DNA of 64,000 bases from Vibrio hyugaensis (GCF_002906655.1 NZ_CP025795.1:1798001-1862000), one strand, 5' to 3'; numbered from the stretch's first letter, positions 26,910-35,689 are shown. Made by a program: numbers and translations. Notes: generated by a model from the sequence alone, not told the origin.

Positions 26910-28676
26910 ATGACAATCGAATTTTCTAACTTCTCTTTTAGATATGAGTCGCTGGACAAACCGACGCTAAAAAATATCAATCTAAGGATAGAGAAAGGAG
27001 AGAAAATCGTCATTATCGGTCCAAGTGGTAGTGGTAAATCAACCCTTGGCCAATGTCTTAACGGACTAATCCCACATGCGATTAAAGGGGAAACCAGTGG
27101 CAAGCTGACCATTAATGGTCAAGACACCGCCCCTTTTGACATGCACCAATTCACCGAACAAGTTGGCACCGTATTACAAGACACAGATAGTCAATTTGTT
27201 GGTTTGAGTATTGGCGAAGATATCGCGTTTGCGTTGGAAAACCAGCTACTCTCTAATATCGACATGTACCCGTTGGTCAAAGCGACCGCAAGAATGGTCG
27301 ATTTAGAACAGATGCTAGATCGCTCCCCTCATGATTTATCCGGTGGTCAAAAACAGCGTGTTTCTTTGGCCGGTATTTTGGTGGACGACGTTGACATCTT
27401 ATTGTTTGACGAACCACTTGCCGCACTTGACCCAAAGACGGGTAAAAAGACCATCGAGATCATTGATGACCTTCACCAAAAAACTGGCAAAACCATCGTC
27501 ATCATCGAGCATCGCCTTGAGGATGTACTGCATCGCTCGGTAGACCGTGTAATCTTGATGGAAAGTGGCGAAATCATTGCTGATAGTACTCCTGATGAAA
27601 TCTTAGCATCGCCTCTTCTCGAAGAATATGGTATTCGCGAACCGTTGTATCTTTCTGCGTTGAAAGAAGCGGGTTGCGCCATCGAAGGCGAAGCAAAACC
27701 ATCAAGCTTAAACACATTACCACTGTTGCAATACCAATCCGCTGTAAATACTTGGTTCGAAACATCACAAGTAGCAGAGGTTGCAACCCCAACCGATACG
27801 CTTTTAGAAGTTCGTGATCTTACTTACTCATACGACGGCGAAAAGAACGCGCTTGAAGGGGTCAGCTTTGATGTCAAACGCGGTGAGTTTTTATCGGTAT
27901 TGGGTAAGAATGGCTCAGGAAAATCAACCATCACAAAACTGGTGATGGGTGTTATTGAACCTGATAACGGCGCGATGATCTTGAATGGTCAGGACCTCAA
28001 TGAACTGAGCATTTTTGAGCGCAGCCAAAAGGTTGGCGTGGTGATGCAAAACCCAAATCATATGATTTCCCATCACATGATTTTTGACGAAGTGGCTTTT
28101 GGTCTACGCAACCGTGGCGTTGAAGAGAAACAAATCGAAGCGAAGGTATTAGCAGTCCTTGCGCTGTGTGGTTTGAGTAAGTACCGCCACTGGCCTATTG
28201 AAGCGCTGAGCTACGGTCAGAAAAAGCGCGTAACCATTGCTTCGATTCTTGCATTAGAACCTGAACTACTGATTCTTGATGAGCCAACGGCTGGTCAGGA
28301 TTACCGTAACTACACTTCTATGTTGAGCTTTATTGAGAAGCTTAACCGTGAACTTGGCATTACGGTGATGATCATCTCTCACGACATGCACTTGGTATTG
28401 GAATACACCACTCGTTCAATCGTGATTGCCGACAGCAAACTGATTGCCGACGCGCCAATGACAGAAGTGTTCAGTAACCCTGTTTTGTTAGATCAAGCGA
28501 ACCTAACCACAACCAGTTTGTATGAACTGGCGACTCAATTAAACATCGAGAATACCAACGGTTTTATGCAGCATTTTATTGATGTGGAAAAAACACATCG
28601 CTCAAACCTTGCAGCCCAAACGTTGACATCAAATGACAGCTCTGGAAATGAAAGCCTTGAGAGTGTAGTGGCATGA
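26910..28676 (+). CDS. ECF transporter double ATPase (A/A' fusion)
   Basis: 588 residues with two ABC ATPase domains in one chain. First: Walker A GPSGSGKST (about 35), Q-loop VLQDTDSQFVGL, signature LSGGQKQR, Walker B ILLFDEPLAALD. Second (from about 298): GKNGSGKST, VVMQNPNHMISHH, signature LSYGQKKR, LLILDEPTAGQD. The Q-loop DSQ/NPNxxx and overall form match CbiO/EcfA subunits. The C-terminal 50 residues are extra. It overlaps the T-component gene by four bases. Confidence 0.93.
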   Translation: MTIEFSNFSFRYESLDKPTLKNINLRIEKGEKIVIIGPSGSGKSTLGQCLNGLIPHAIKGETSGKLTINGQDTAPFDMHQFTEQVGTVLQDTDSQFVGLSIGEDIAFALENQLLSNIDMYPLVKATARMVDLEQMLDRSPHDLSGGQKQRVSLAGILVDDVDILLFDEPLAALDPKTGKKTIEIIDDLHQKTGKTIVIIEHRLEDVLHRSVDRVILMESGEIIADSTPDEILASPLLEEYGIREPLYLSALKEAGCAIEGEAKPSSLNTLPLLQYQSAVNTWFETSQVAEVATPTDTLLEVRDLTYSYDGEKNALEGVSFDVKRGEFLSVLGKNGSGKSTITKLVMGVIEPDNGAMILNGQDLNELSIFERSQKVGVVMQNPNHMISHHMIFDEVAFGLRNRGVEEKQIEAKVLAVLALCGLSKYRHWPIEALSYGQKKRVTIASILALEPELLILDEPTAGQDYRNYTSMLSFIEKLNRELGITVMIISHDMHLVLEYTTRSIVIADSKLIADAPMTEVFSNPVLLDQANLTTTSLYELATQLNIENTNGFMQHFIDVEKTHRSNLAAQTLTSNDSSGNESLESVVA

Positions 28677-29512
28677 AAGATAATAAGATGAAGTTTGGTA
28701 TCAATTACATCGATACCCAATCGCCATTACACAAACTCAACGGTATTACTAAGTTTCTATTGTTCATTGCGTGGGTAACGGTTGTATTAACGACCTTTGA
28801 TCTACGCATCATCGCGTTACTTATTATGGCTGGCCTTGGCTTGTTAAAAATGACCAAAGTGCCTTTTCATGTTTACAAGCCGTTGTTGATTGGTACAGGC
28901 AGCGTATTATTGGTTAATGCACTGTTTATGTTTGCATTAGCGCCGCAGCAAGGCAGTGAATACATGGGGTCAACAACAGTATTGTTGTCGTTGCCAGGTA
29001 ATTACTCACTTACTCAAGAGACTTTGTTCTATCTGGTCACCGTGACACTGAAATATTTCAGCATGTTCCCAATTGCTTTGGTGTTTGTATTTACCACGCA
29101 TCCTACTGAATTTGCGGCAAGTTTGAACCGCATGGGGGTACCTTACAAAATCGCTTATGCCGTCAGTTTGACCTTACGTTACTTGCCGGAAGTAAAAAAG
29201 GACTTCGTGAACATCATGCACGCTCAACAAGCTCGTGGTGTTGAACTGAGCAAGAAAGCGCCGTTGTTTACCCGTATGAAGAACGTTTCTAAGATCTTAG
29301 GCCCGCTGATTTTCTCTAGCCTAGATCGCGCCGACCAAATCTCTAACGCGATGACATTGCGTGGTTTTGGTCGTCATTCTTCTCGTACTTGGTACAGCCT
29401 AAAGCCGCTGACCAAAGCCGATATGGTGTGTATGGCAGGCATCGCCGTGATTGTTGCCGCGGCGATTAGCAAACGCGTTCTAGACACTCAACTGTTCTGG
29501 TATCCGTTCTAA
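28673..29512 (+). CDS. ECF transporter T component (CbiQ-like)
   Basis: 279 residues with membrane helices at the N-terminal half and a long cytosolic part carrying the coupling motifs. ARG appears in HAQQARGVELSKKAPL and in ISNAMTLRGFGR, the two Ala-Arg-Gly-like helices that contact the ATPases. With the S and A genes this makes a complete group I-like ECF importer encoded in one operon. A 16-base perfect terminator follows. Confidence 0.92.
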   Translation: MKDNKMKFGINYIDTQSPLHKLNGITKFLLFIAWVTVVLTTFDLRIIALLIMAGLGLLKMTKVPFHVYKPLLIGTGSVLLVNALFMFALAPQQGSEYMGSTTVLLSLPGNYSLTQETLFYLVTVTLKYFSMFPIALVFVFTTHPTEFAASLNRMGVPYKIAYAVSLTLRYLPEVKKDFVNIMHAQQARGVELSKKAPLFTRMKNVSKILGPLIFSSLDRADQISNAMTLRGFGRHSSRTWYSLKPLTKADMVCMAGIAVIVAAAISKRVLDTQLFWYPF

Positions 29513-29540
29513 ACAAGCGAGTATCACGTTGAAAACCGAA

Positions 29541-29576
29541 TATAAAAATGGGATGCCTCTGCATCCCATTTTTATA
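29541..29576. terminator. bidirectional terminator
   Basis: Perfect 16-base stem (29541-29556 with 29561-29576), loop CTCT, A-rich on one side and T-rich on the other. Serves the ECF operon and the convergent MFS gene. Confidence 0.92.
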
Positions 29577-29616
29577 TCTAATCAATAGACTAACTCATTG
29601 AGTAGTAAGTACTAAC

Positions 29617-30798
29617 TTAGCTCCATTTGAGCACTCGTGTCTCGTTACCCTCTTCTGGTTTCGCAGGAATATTCAAAGACAATAGTAGGCTAACCGCAGC
29701 CATACCCGCACCAATATAGAACACGCTAGAAGGAGAAACCAACCAAATCACACCAAAGGTTACCGGAATCACAACCGCTGCAATATGGTTAATGGTAAAC
29801 GCCACACCAGCCGTTGAAGCCATGTCCGCCGGATCGGCTATTTTCTGGAAGTAAGTTTTGATTGCGAGTGCCAGCGCAAAGAACAAATGATCCACAACAT
29901 ACAACGCTGCCGCCCACTCCGCCGTTTGAACTAAGCCATAGCCAACAAACACAAAGATGAGTCCTACGTATTCAAACATTAATGCTTTACGCTCACCTAC
30001 CGCACCAATGAAACGACCAATACGTTTAGCAAATAGGAAGTTAAACACGTAGTTGATAAGGAACAGCAAGGTAATATCCGCCGCTGAGTAACCAAACTTC
30101 TCTACCATCAGGAAGCCAGCAAACACCGTAAATATCTGACGGCGAGCACCGCTCATAAAGGTCAATGCATAATAAAGCCAGTAACGCTTACGCAGCACCA
30201 ACTTTTTGTTTTGTGGAACTTCGGTTTTGAATTCAGGGAACGCAAACGCCATCACCAGAATCAATACAAAACCGATACCGCCCGCCAGCAAGTAAACCGT
30301 TTTGAATTCTAATTTGAGCTGCTCAAGCAGAATCCAAATCGCACCATAAGTAATCAAAGACGCTAGTGCACCAACCGATATAAATTTGCCTAACATTTCT
30401 GGTGCTTCTTCTTTGGTTAGCCATTGCAAAGAAAGGGATTGCTTTAACGTTTCAAAGTAATGAAAACCAGTCGACATCAACAAGGTGGTAAAAAGAAGAC
30501 CAAATAAAGATGGGAAGTAACCTGTTAATGCTGTACCCAATGTGAGCATAGCGAGAGAAACCAACATAAAGCGCTGCTCTCGAATAAACAGTAAAACAAA
30601 CACAACAGTAAACGCCAGAAAGCCGGGGATCTCACGTACACTTTGCAGCAGACCGATGTCTGCGCCATCAAAATTGGCTTTTTCGATCACGAAGTTGTTC
30701 AACAACGCCATCCAAGTAGAGAAAGCTATCGGTACAATAATAGAAATAAGCAGGAGGAAATTTTGCGGAGTTCTCCAACTCTTAGATGACGAGTCCAT
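29617..30798 (-). CDS. MFS transporter
   Basis: 393 residues with about twelve membrane helices; typical pieces are GADIGLLQSVREIPGFLAF near helix 2 and RKRYWLYYALTFMSGARRQI at the start of the second half. ATG at 30798 is preferred to the frame opening at 30861 because AAGGA lies eight bases upstream and the earlier residues are not membrane-protein-like. It is divergent from the arsenate reductase-ArsR fusion gene, which suggests, without proving, arsenical or related efflux under its control. It is not clearly ArsJ or ArsB. Confidence 0.85.
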   Translation of the reverse strand: MDSSSKSWRTPQNFLLLISIIVPIAFSTWMALLNNFVIEKANFDGADIGLLQSVREIPGFLAFTVVFVLLFIREQRFMLVSLAMLTLGTALTGYFPSLFGLLFTTLLMSTGFHYFETLKQSLSLQWLTKEEAPEMLGKFISVGALASLITYGAIWILLEQLKLEFKTVYLLAGGIGFVLILVMAFAFPEFKTEVPQNKKLVLRKRYWLYYALTFMSGARRQIFTVFAGFLMVEKFGYSAADITLLFLINYVFNFLFAKRIGRFIGAVGERKALMFEYVGLIFVFVGYGLVQTAEWAAALYVVDHLFFALALAIKTYFQKIADPADMASTAGVAFTINHIAAVVIPVTFGVIWLVSPSSVFYIGAGMAAVSLLLSLNIPAKPEEGNETRVLKWS

Positions 30799-30964
30799 GA
30801 TATGTCCTTTGGATATGAAGTCGCCATGATACCGCCAAATGTAACAAAATCGCAATGTCATTATAATTTATTTATATTGTGATTTTTATAGTAATTTCCT
30901 TAAGTTAGGACTCAAAAACATCAAGAGACTCTTGCTCGCAACATTGCTAGCTTATTATTTTTAA

Positions 30965-31001
30965 AGAATATTTTACAATTTATATCATGGAAAAATATTC
31001 T
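30965..31001. promoter_or_regulatory. inverted repeat between MFS and ArsC-ArsR genes
   Basis: Perfect ten-base arms AGAATATTTT/AAAATATTCT with a 17-base spacer, in the 338-base divergent gap. A candidate operator for the ArsR-type domain encoded at 31137. The rest of the gap is AT-rich without a clear gene. Confidence 0.4.
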
Positions 31002-31136
31002 GCGAATTGATGATAAAAGAAGCTTATGTGCTTAGACGAAAGTTTGCGTGCTTCTTGTTGAAGGCGAGCAGAGTTATACTGTTGTCATTAGTCTTTCTTT
31101 TCGGCGTCAGCCAATACACTTTTTTGTCTCGATATT

Positions 31137-31880
31137 ATGAAAAAACAAGTCCTGTTTCTTTGCACTGGTAATTCTGCACGCTCTCAACTTGCTGAAGCGA
31201 TATTTAACCAAATGGCCGGGGATCTTTTTCATGCCGACAGCGCGGGCTTTCATCCTAGCGAAGTAGATTCAAGAGTGTTTGAGATACTAGATGCGCATTC
31301 GATAAAAGGGGAAGCGCTGCATTCGAAAGACTATGCCGACGTTGCTAACAAACCTTATGACTTCGTCATTACCTTGTGCGATAACGCGAAAGATGAATGT
31401 GTGATCTTCGAGCAACAGGTTAACCAACTTCACTGGAATCTAACCGATCCTAAACCTCTCGAAGGCATTAAACCTTTCCAAGACACTGCAAAAGATCTGA
31501 TTGAACGCATTAGCTTATTTTTACTTCTAAACAGTGAAGAAAACGGCACACACGTTGATCCTAGCAGTTTTTTCAAGTTGATGAGCGATCCACTGCGTTT
31601 GAAAATTTTGATGCTTCTTAAAGATGAACAAGATCTTACGGTTACTGACCTCAAAAATGCCTTAGATGAAAGCCAACCAAAAGTGTCTCGTCACCTAGCA
31701 CTGCTGCGCGACACTACTTTCTTGAAGGATACACGTCATGGTTTGTGGATTCACTATCGGCTTTCTCCTTCGTTACCGATGTGGATCAAGCACCTTCTAC
31801 AAATTGTGCGTGTCGGTAACCCGGGCATCATTAACGTTGAAAAGAACCGCTTGAAAACCGCACAACAAACCGAGCAATAA
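31137..31880 (+). CDS. arsenate reductase-ArsR regulator fusion
   Basis: 247 residues. Residues 1-135 form a low-molecular-weight-phosphatase-type arsenate reductase: CTGNSAR (C9-x5-R15), then C81 and C88 in TLCDNAKDEC, then HWNLTDPKP, the same Cys triad as thioredoxin-linked ArsC. Residues about 142-225 are an ArsR winged helix (LMSDPLRLKILMLLKDEQ, ESQPKVSRHLALLRD). The classic As(III) site ELCVCDL is here DLTVTDL, so the usual cysteines are absent. One protein may thus both reduce arsenate and repress transcription. No good ribosome site is visible before the ATG. Confidence 0.88.
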   Translation: MKKQVLFLCTGNSARSQLAEAIFNQMAGDLFHADSAGFHPSEVDSRVFEILDAHSIKGEALHSKDYADVANKPYDFVITLCDNAKDECVIFEQQVNQLHWNLTDPKPLEGIKPFQDTAKDLIERISLFLLLNSEENGTHVDPSSFFKLMSDPLRLKILMLLKDEQDLTVTDLKNALDESQPKVSRHLALLRDTTFLKDTRHGLWIHYRLSPSLPMWIKHLLQIVRVGNPGIINVEKNRLKTAQQTEQ

Positions 31881-32089
31881 CCCCATTGCTCTACTTAGCT
31901 AAATGCCTCTTTATTCATTGGGGAACCGCTGGATAAAATTATTTGGATCGGCATCACTTTGTTAGGTACAAGTCAGCGTCACAATTAAGTGCTAACCCAA
32001 TCACTGTAAATCAGTAAGCATCTGAAAGTACGCTTCAATTTTACTCATCTATATTGAGTTTGGGTGCAACCCACCATCTTCAATTTTCC

Positions 32090-32212
32090 ATGAACAGTCG
32101 AACTCGCTTGATGATGAGCATCGAGAAAATAACCTTTATTCAAGATGCCTTTTTTAACCGAAACCAAGACGATATTGTTGAAGTCGATTTGCTACTCATG
32201 TCCCGACTTTAA
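32090..32212 (+). CDS. possible 40-residue ORF
   Basis: Reads MNSRTRLMMSIEKITFIQDA and ends FFNRNQDDIVEVDLLLMSRL. No ribosome site is visible. It lies just before a strong plus-strand terminator, which implies some transcript crosses it. It may be a remnant or a real small gene. Confidence 0.2.
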   Translation: MNSRTRLMMSIEKITFIQDAFFNRNQDDIVEVDLLLMSRL

Positions 32213-32245
32213 CTAGTAGCAGTTTGTGACTCCACATAAGCCTTT

Positions 32246-32274
32246 CCCACCCACTCCAAGGGTGGGCTTTTTTC
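32246..32274 (+). terminator. strong orphan terminator
   Basis: Stem CCCACCC/GGGTGGG followed by CTTTTTT. The nearest annotated plus-strand gene ends 360 bases earlier, so it may terminate a small RNA or small ORF in 31881-32245. No other structure is clear in that stretch. Confidence 0.75.
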
Positions 32275-32424
32275 TATACCGTCATGTGTAGGCATTCCAT
32301 CGAAATGATTTTATTGGGTGATAACTACTTTCTGACTCATTTGGATATGATCTACCCAATAGTCGTCATTGGTTCAAACCGCATTCAGTGTCTCTGCTGA
32401 ATAGAGAAGATTTTAGGAAAGGTC

Positions 32425-32523
32425 ATGCTAAGACATAGAAAAGCGGTCATCTTTTTGTGGGTCGCTGTCAGTAGCTCCTGGTTATGGATGCAGTTGATTA
32501 ACATGGAATACCTTATCCACTGA
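32425..32523 (+). CDS. small membrane protein, 32 residues
   Basis: Reads MLRHRKAVIFLWVAVSSSWL then WMQLINMEYLIH. Basic residues precede one hydrophobic helix. AGGAAAGG lies just upstream, with AGGA six bases from the ATG. It stands alone between two terminator-like hairpins. Family unknown; a bare signal-anchor peptide or a single-pass regulator is possible. Confidence 0.45.
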   Translation: MLRHRKAVIFLWVAVSSSWLWMQLINMEYLIH

Positions 32524-32565
32524 CAATGATTACAACCTCTCAAATACTGAGGTCTATCCGCAAAG

Positions 32566-32598
32566 AAAGCCTTACCTTCACGTATGAGGGAGGCCTTT
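32566..32598 (+). terminator. imperfect hairpin after small ORF
   Basis: AAAGCCT ... AGGCCTTT with inner CC/GG pairs and small bulges. Weak terminator candidate. Confidence 0.3.
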
Positions 32599-32666
32599 CA
32601 CCCTCGCTCTGTCTGCTAGTCATATTCAAGATAAGCAATATGCTTGATGCCTAAATTGAACGCCAT

Positions 32667-32683
32667 GTAAATGCTACATTTAC
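32667..32683 (+). promoter_or_regulatory. palindrome upstream of small secreted protein gene
   Basis: GTAAATG-CTA-CATTTAC, perfect seven-base arms, about 30 bases before the start at 32713. It may be an operator or a leader hairpin covering the ribosome-site region. Confidence 0.35.
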
Positions 32684-32712
32684 CAGCGAAATTTAGACAT
32701 TAGGATCACGAC

Positions 32713-32970
32713 ATGAAATACACTCTCTCCTTGGTGTTACTATCACTACTTCCTATGGCCTCGAATGCTGGCATTATCGACCCTAAATGCAACCCAAAGA
32801 AACTGACAAATGGCGTAACAAAAGTGGTAGGTAACCGATGCACGCTTGATGAAACAATCGCCGACACCACCAAGGAAGCATTGGGTGTCGATCATCGTGT
32901 GGACTATAAGAAACGGTTAGAAAAAAAAGGCATTATTCAAGACAAGGATGACAAAAAATCAGACGACTGA
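32713..32970 (+). CDS. small secreted protein, unknown function
   Basis: 85 residues with a Sec signal peptide (MKYTLSLVLLSLLPMASNAG). The mature part has two cysteines (PKCNPKK and NRCTLDE), likely a disulfide, and a strongly charged tail (YKKRLEKKG then DKDDKKSDD). TAGGATC precedes the ATG. Periplasmic or secreted location is likely. I do not recognise a family; a single-gene unit. Confidence 0.7.
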   Translation: MKYTLSLVLLSLLPMASNAGIIDPKCNPKKLTNGVTKVVGNRCTLDETIADTTKEALGVDHRVDYKKRLEKKGIIQDKDDKKSDD

Positions 32971-33058
32971 TCTTAACGCCTCTCCATATTCCAAATACGG
33001 CCATGTCACTTAATACTGGCCGTTTGGAATAGTGACTTTGAAAGTACCTTTACTCCCT

Positions 33059-33913
33059 TCAATCAATATTTTTGACGGTTAAACGATTGTGGAACTCGAA
33101 CACCTTCTCCGGGCAAACGTCTATGCAACGACCACAGCTGATACAAGTTTGGTCCATGACTCTTCTGTCGCCTTCTTTTAATGGCTGACGCAAGATCTCA
33201 GGCTCTGGGCAGACATAGAAACAATCCATACATTTTGTGCAATCCTCTCGATGTACAGCCGTAACTCGGAACAAACTTTTGCTACCAATCACTCCGTAGG
33301 TCGCACCCAAAGGGCACAAGTGCCCACACCAGCCGTGTTCCACAAGTAATAAATCAAGCACAAACACAAGCAGGGTAAGTACCCACCCAGCCCCCATGCC
33401 AAACACTAAGCCTCGATGTAGCGCGGCGACTGGATCTAACCAAATCCAAAGTACAGAGCCAGAAATCGCACTGCCAATCATTAAGACAGGGATAAGCCAA
33501 TAACGGATCTTAGGCGACCAACGGTAGCTGGCTTTGAGGTTCAGCTTTCTTCGTAGCCACGCCGCCAAATCGGTGACCACATTTAATGGGCACACCCAAG
33601 CACAAAAGGCGCGCGGCGCTAAAATAGCGTAGAACACCACGACAATGGCAACACCAAGGAAAACATTGAGCTCTGGGATATGACCTGTCGCAAGGGATTG
33701 CAATACGATCAAAGGATCACTCAATGGCACGGTATTGAGTAACATACTGGAAGACAAGTTACCTTGCAGAATACCCCAGGTCGGCCCCGCCATAAACAAA
33801 CCTATGATGCTGACTTGGCAAATTCGACGAAGAATCAAAAAACGATGGGCGTGCCACCAACCCAATTTTTCAATGGCTTCTTTCCCTGCATCTTTCGCTA
33901 AGCTCTTGGTCAT
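33059..33913 (-). CDS. napH: NapH quinol dehydrogenase membrane subunit
   Basis: 284 residues. Four membrane helices in the first 210 residues with the paired CxxxCP motifs FCAWVCPL and WCGHLCPLG typical of NapH. The C-terminal part binds two [4Fe-4S] clusters: CTKCMDCFYVCPEPE and CISCGRCIDVCPE. NapGH takes electrons from ubiquinol toward periplasmic nitrate reductase. The ATG overlaps the napG stop by one base (TAATG). The other nap genes are not in this window. Confidence 0.94.
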   Translation of the reverse strand: MTKSLAKDAGKEAIEKLGWWHAHRFLILRRICQVSIIGLFMAGPTWGILQGNLSSSMLLNTVPLSDPLIVLQSLATGHIPELNVFLGVAIVVVFYAILAPRAFCAWVCPLNVVTDLAAWLRRKLNLKASYRWSPKIRYWLIPVLMIGSAISGSVLWIWLDPVAALHRGLVFGMGAGWVLTLLVFVLDLLLVEHGWCGHLCPLGATYGVIGSKSLFRVTAVHREDCTKCMDCFYVCPEPEILRQPLKEGDRRVMDQTCISCGRCIDVCPEKVFEFHNRLTVKNID

Positions 33914-34683
33914 TATTGACCTCCTTTAAGCGATTCAAGCGCACCACTAGGCACTGGGTTTTCTTCTGGTAACACGTTTTCAAGCGGTTTATCGATCTCT
34001 TGCCAGCCAAAGTTATAGTGACTGCCCAATTTACCTTTCGCTAGATCCGTTGGCACCACTTTGATCGCAGCCACATCAAGCACACAAGCTTGCTCGCATT
34101 TGCCACAACCCGTACAGACATCGGAATGAACCGTAGGAATCAGCTTTGCATGGTAACCTGTTCTATCATTACGAATGTTCTCCAGCGTTATCGCTTCATC
34201 AATTAGCGGGCAGACGCGGTAACAAACATCGCAACGCAAACCTTGCCAGTTCAGACAGGTCTCATGATCGATGAGCACGGCAGTCCCCATACGCGCATCG
34301 TCAATATCCGTTAGATCGTGATCGAGAGCGCCACTTGGACAAGCGACGACACAAGGAATGTCTTCGCACATTTCGCAGGGAATATCTCGGGCTGTAAAGT
34401 AAGGTGAGCCGGTGGCTACTGGGGACAATAAGCTCGCCAATTTTAAGGTGTCATAAGGGCACGCCTGAACACACAACCCACATCGAATACATGCTGATTC
34501 GAAATCCCCTTCCGGTAATGCACCTGGCGGGCGAATAGGCACACCTTTTGTTTCCCGTGCTTGGCTTTGTAATGACTGTAAGCCAAGAACGCAAGCAGCG
34601 GCACCGACACCTGCCGCCGTCCGGGCAGTATCACGCAAGAATCGACGTCGACTTTGCGAGACTTTTGACTGAGAGGATTTCAT
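33913..34683 (-). CDS. napG: NapG periplasmic ferredoxin-type protein
   Basis: 256 residues with a twin-arginine signal (SRRRFLRD at 11-18) and four [4Fe-4S] motifs: [38 protein letters not shown] and [11 protein letters not shown]. It is exported folded with clusters and passes electrons from NapH. A TTG fifteen bases upstream could also start the frame; the ATG at 34683 has GAGG at a good distance. It is first in a napGH operon behind FNR- and NarP-like sites. Confidence 0.94.
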   Translation of the reverse strand: MKSSQSKVSQSRRRFLRDTARTAAGVGAAACVLGLQSLQSQARETKGVPIRPPGALPEGDFESACIRCGLCVQACPYDTLKLASLLSPVATGSPYFTARDIPCEMCEDIPCVVACPSGALDHDLTDIDDARMGTAVLIDHETCLNWQGLRCDVCYRVCPLIDEAITLENIRNDRTGYHAKLIPTVHSDVCTGCGKCEQACVLDVAAIKVVPTDLAKGKLGSHYNFGWQEIDKPLENVLPEENPVPSGALESLKGGQ

Positions 34684-34760
34684 TATTGTATTCCTCAACT
34701 ACGCTCAGATTACTCTTAAATAAGTTAAGCATAAATAGCGTTAAAAAGGTGGGTTCCCCA

Positions 34761-34776
34761 TACCCCATAAGAGGTA
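34761..34776 (-). promoter_or_regulatory. NarP/NarL 7-2-7 site upstream of napGH
   Basis: TACCCCA-TA-AGAGGTA. Reading outward, the right heptamer (TACCTCT on the minus strand) fits TACYYMT fully; the left differs only at its last base. Lies 78 bases before napG. Confidence 0.55.
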
Positions 34777-34789
34777 ACTCAAACCTCTC

Positions 34790-34803
34790 TTGATTAAAAT
34801 CAA
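34790..34803 (-). promoter_or_regulatory. FNR box upstream of napGH
   Basis: TTGATTAAAATCAA is a perfect TTGAT-N4-ATCAA FNR consensus. It lies farther from napG than the NarP-like site, the same order as in the E. coli napF promoter. The rest of the gap to 35088 is AT-rich and shows nothing else convincing. Confidence 0.65.
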
Positions 34804-35088
34804 CTCGTTTCAGATACCGACTTCACACTTTAGTGAAAATGGCTTTATTTCGTTATTTCAAAGTTCACCATTATTCTCCATAAAGTGAGTGTTACTCAGT
34901 ATAAAAATTCAACACAAAATGACTCTCATTGGTATTTCCAATAATAATCCACTATGAAAACTTCAATTTAAACATACGTAACATACTCAATTAAAAGTAA
35001 TTTGGTGACTAAAGATAAAAAAATACTATTCAAATTAAGTTTCTCTGGTTAGATTGAAATTAATTCCAACAAACCAAAGGAGAGAAGC

Positions 35089-35589
35089 ATGGAAATCATC
35101 GTACGTCCAACCACTGTTGAAGACGCCACTGCGCTAGTCGAAATTTATTCACAACCAAAAGCACAACGTGAAACCTTGCAACTCCCTAAGCCATCACTCG
35201 CGATGTGGGTCAACCGACTATCCAACATGCCTACAGGCGTTTACAGTTATGTCGCAGAAGTCGATGGTAAGGTGGTCGGAAACATTGGCTTTCATCATTC
35301 CCAACGTCCAAGAACATCGCACACGGCCTCGTTTGGAATCGGTGTGCACGATGAGTTTCACGGTTTAGGGGTCGGCAGCGCGTTGATCAGCACCGTAACA
35401 GAGCTCGCCGACAACTGGCTTAATGTTCGACGTATTCAAATCGAAGTGAACACCGATAACGAAGCTGCCATTGGCTTATACAAGAAACACGGTTTTGAAA
35501 TAGAAGGTGAATTGGTCGATGCCTCTTTTAGAGACGGTGAGTTTATTAATACTTACAGCCTGGCTCGTATCAATAAACCGAAAAACTAA
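35089..35589 (+). CDS. aaaT: GNAT N-acetyltransferase (AaaT/YhhY-like)
   Basis: 166 residues covering one GNAT fold. The acetyl-CoA loop lies in HDEFHGLGVGSALIS; NTDNEAAIGLYKKHGFEIEG is the typical strand 5-helix 4 region. FHHSQRPRTSHTASFGIGV and the length match E. coli YhhY (AaaT), an amino-acid N-acetyltransferase. Start is supported by GGAGAG. Single gene; substrate by analogy only. Confidence 0.85.
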   Translation: MEIIVRPTTVEDATALVEIYSQPKAQRETLQLPKPSLAMWVNRLSNMPTGVYSYVAEVDGKVVGNIGFHHSQRPRTSHTASFGIGVHDEFHGLGVGSALISTVTELADNWLNVRRIQIEVNTDNEAAIGLYKKHGFEIEGELVDASFRDGEFINTYSLARINKPKN

Positions 35590-35607
35590 CGTTTATTGAA
35601 CTAAAAA

Positions 35608-35667
35608 CTGCCTTTATATATACCCAAGTAACCTCGAGATGCTTGGGTATAATTACCTTAAAGGCAG
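35608..35667. repeat. nested palindrome, likely dispersed Vibrio repeat
   Basis: Outer arms CTGCCTTTA/TAAAGGCAG enclose TATACCCAAG/CTTGGGTATA around a 14-base core (35618-35651), with T run after it. It separates two convergent genes and can terminate both. A related half copy, TATACCCAAACAACTTAAAC with ATGCAG following, lies at 57504-57529, and a weaker one near 39052. From memory, TATACCCAAG...CTTGGGTATA elements are scattered in Vibrio genomes. Confidence 0.6.
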
Positions 35668-35689
35668 GTTTTTCTTTCTTCGCTGTTTT

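Noticed and set aside
34911..34940. Fur-like AATGACTCTCATT upstream of the AaaT-like gene
   Set aside because: Only about ten of thirteen bases fit and the second half is poor; much weaker than the sites at 10715 and 43644.
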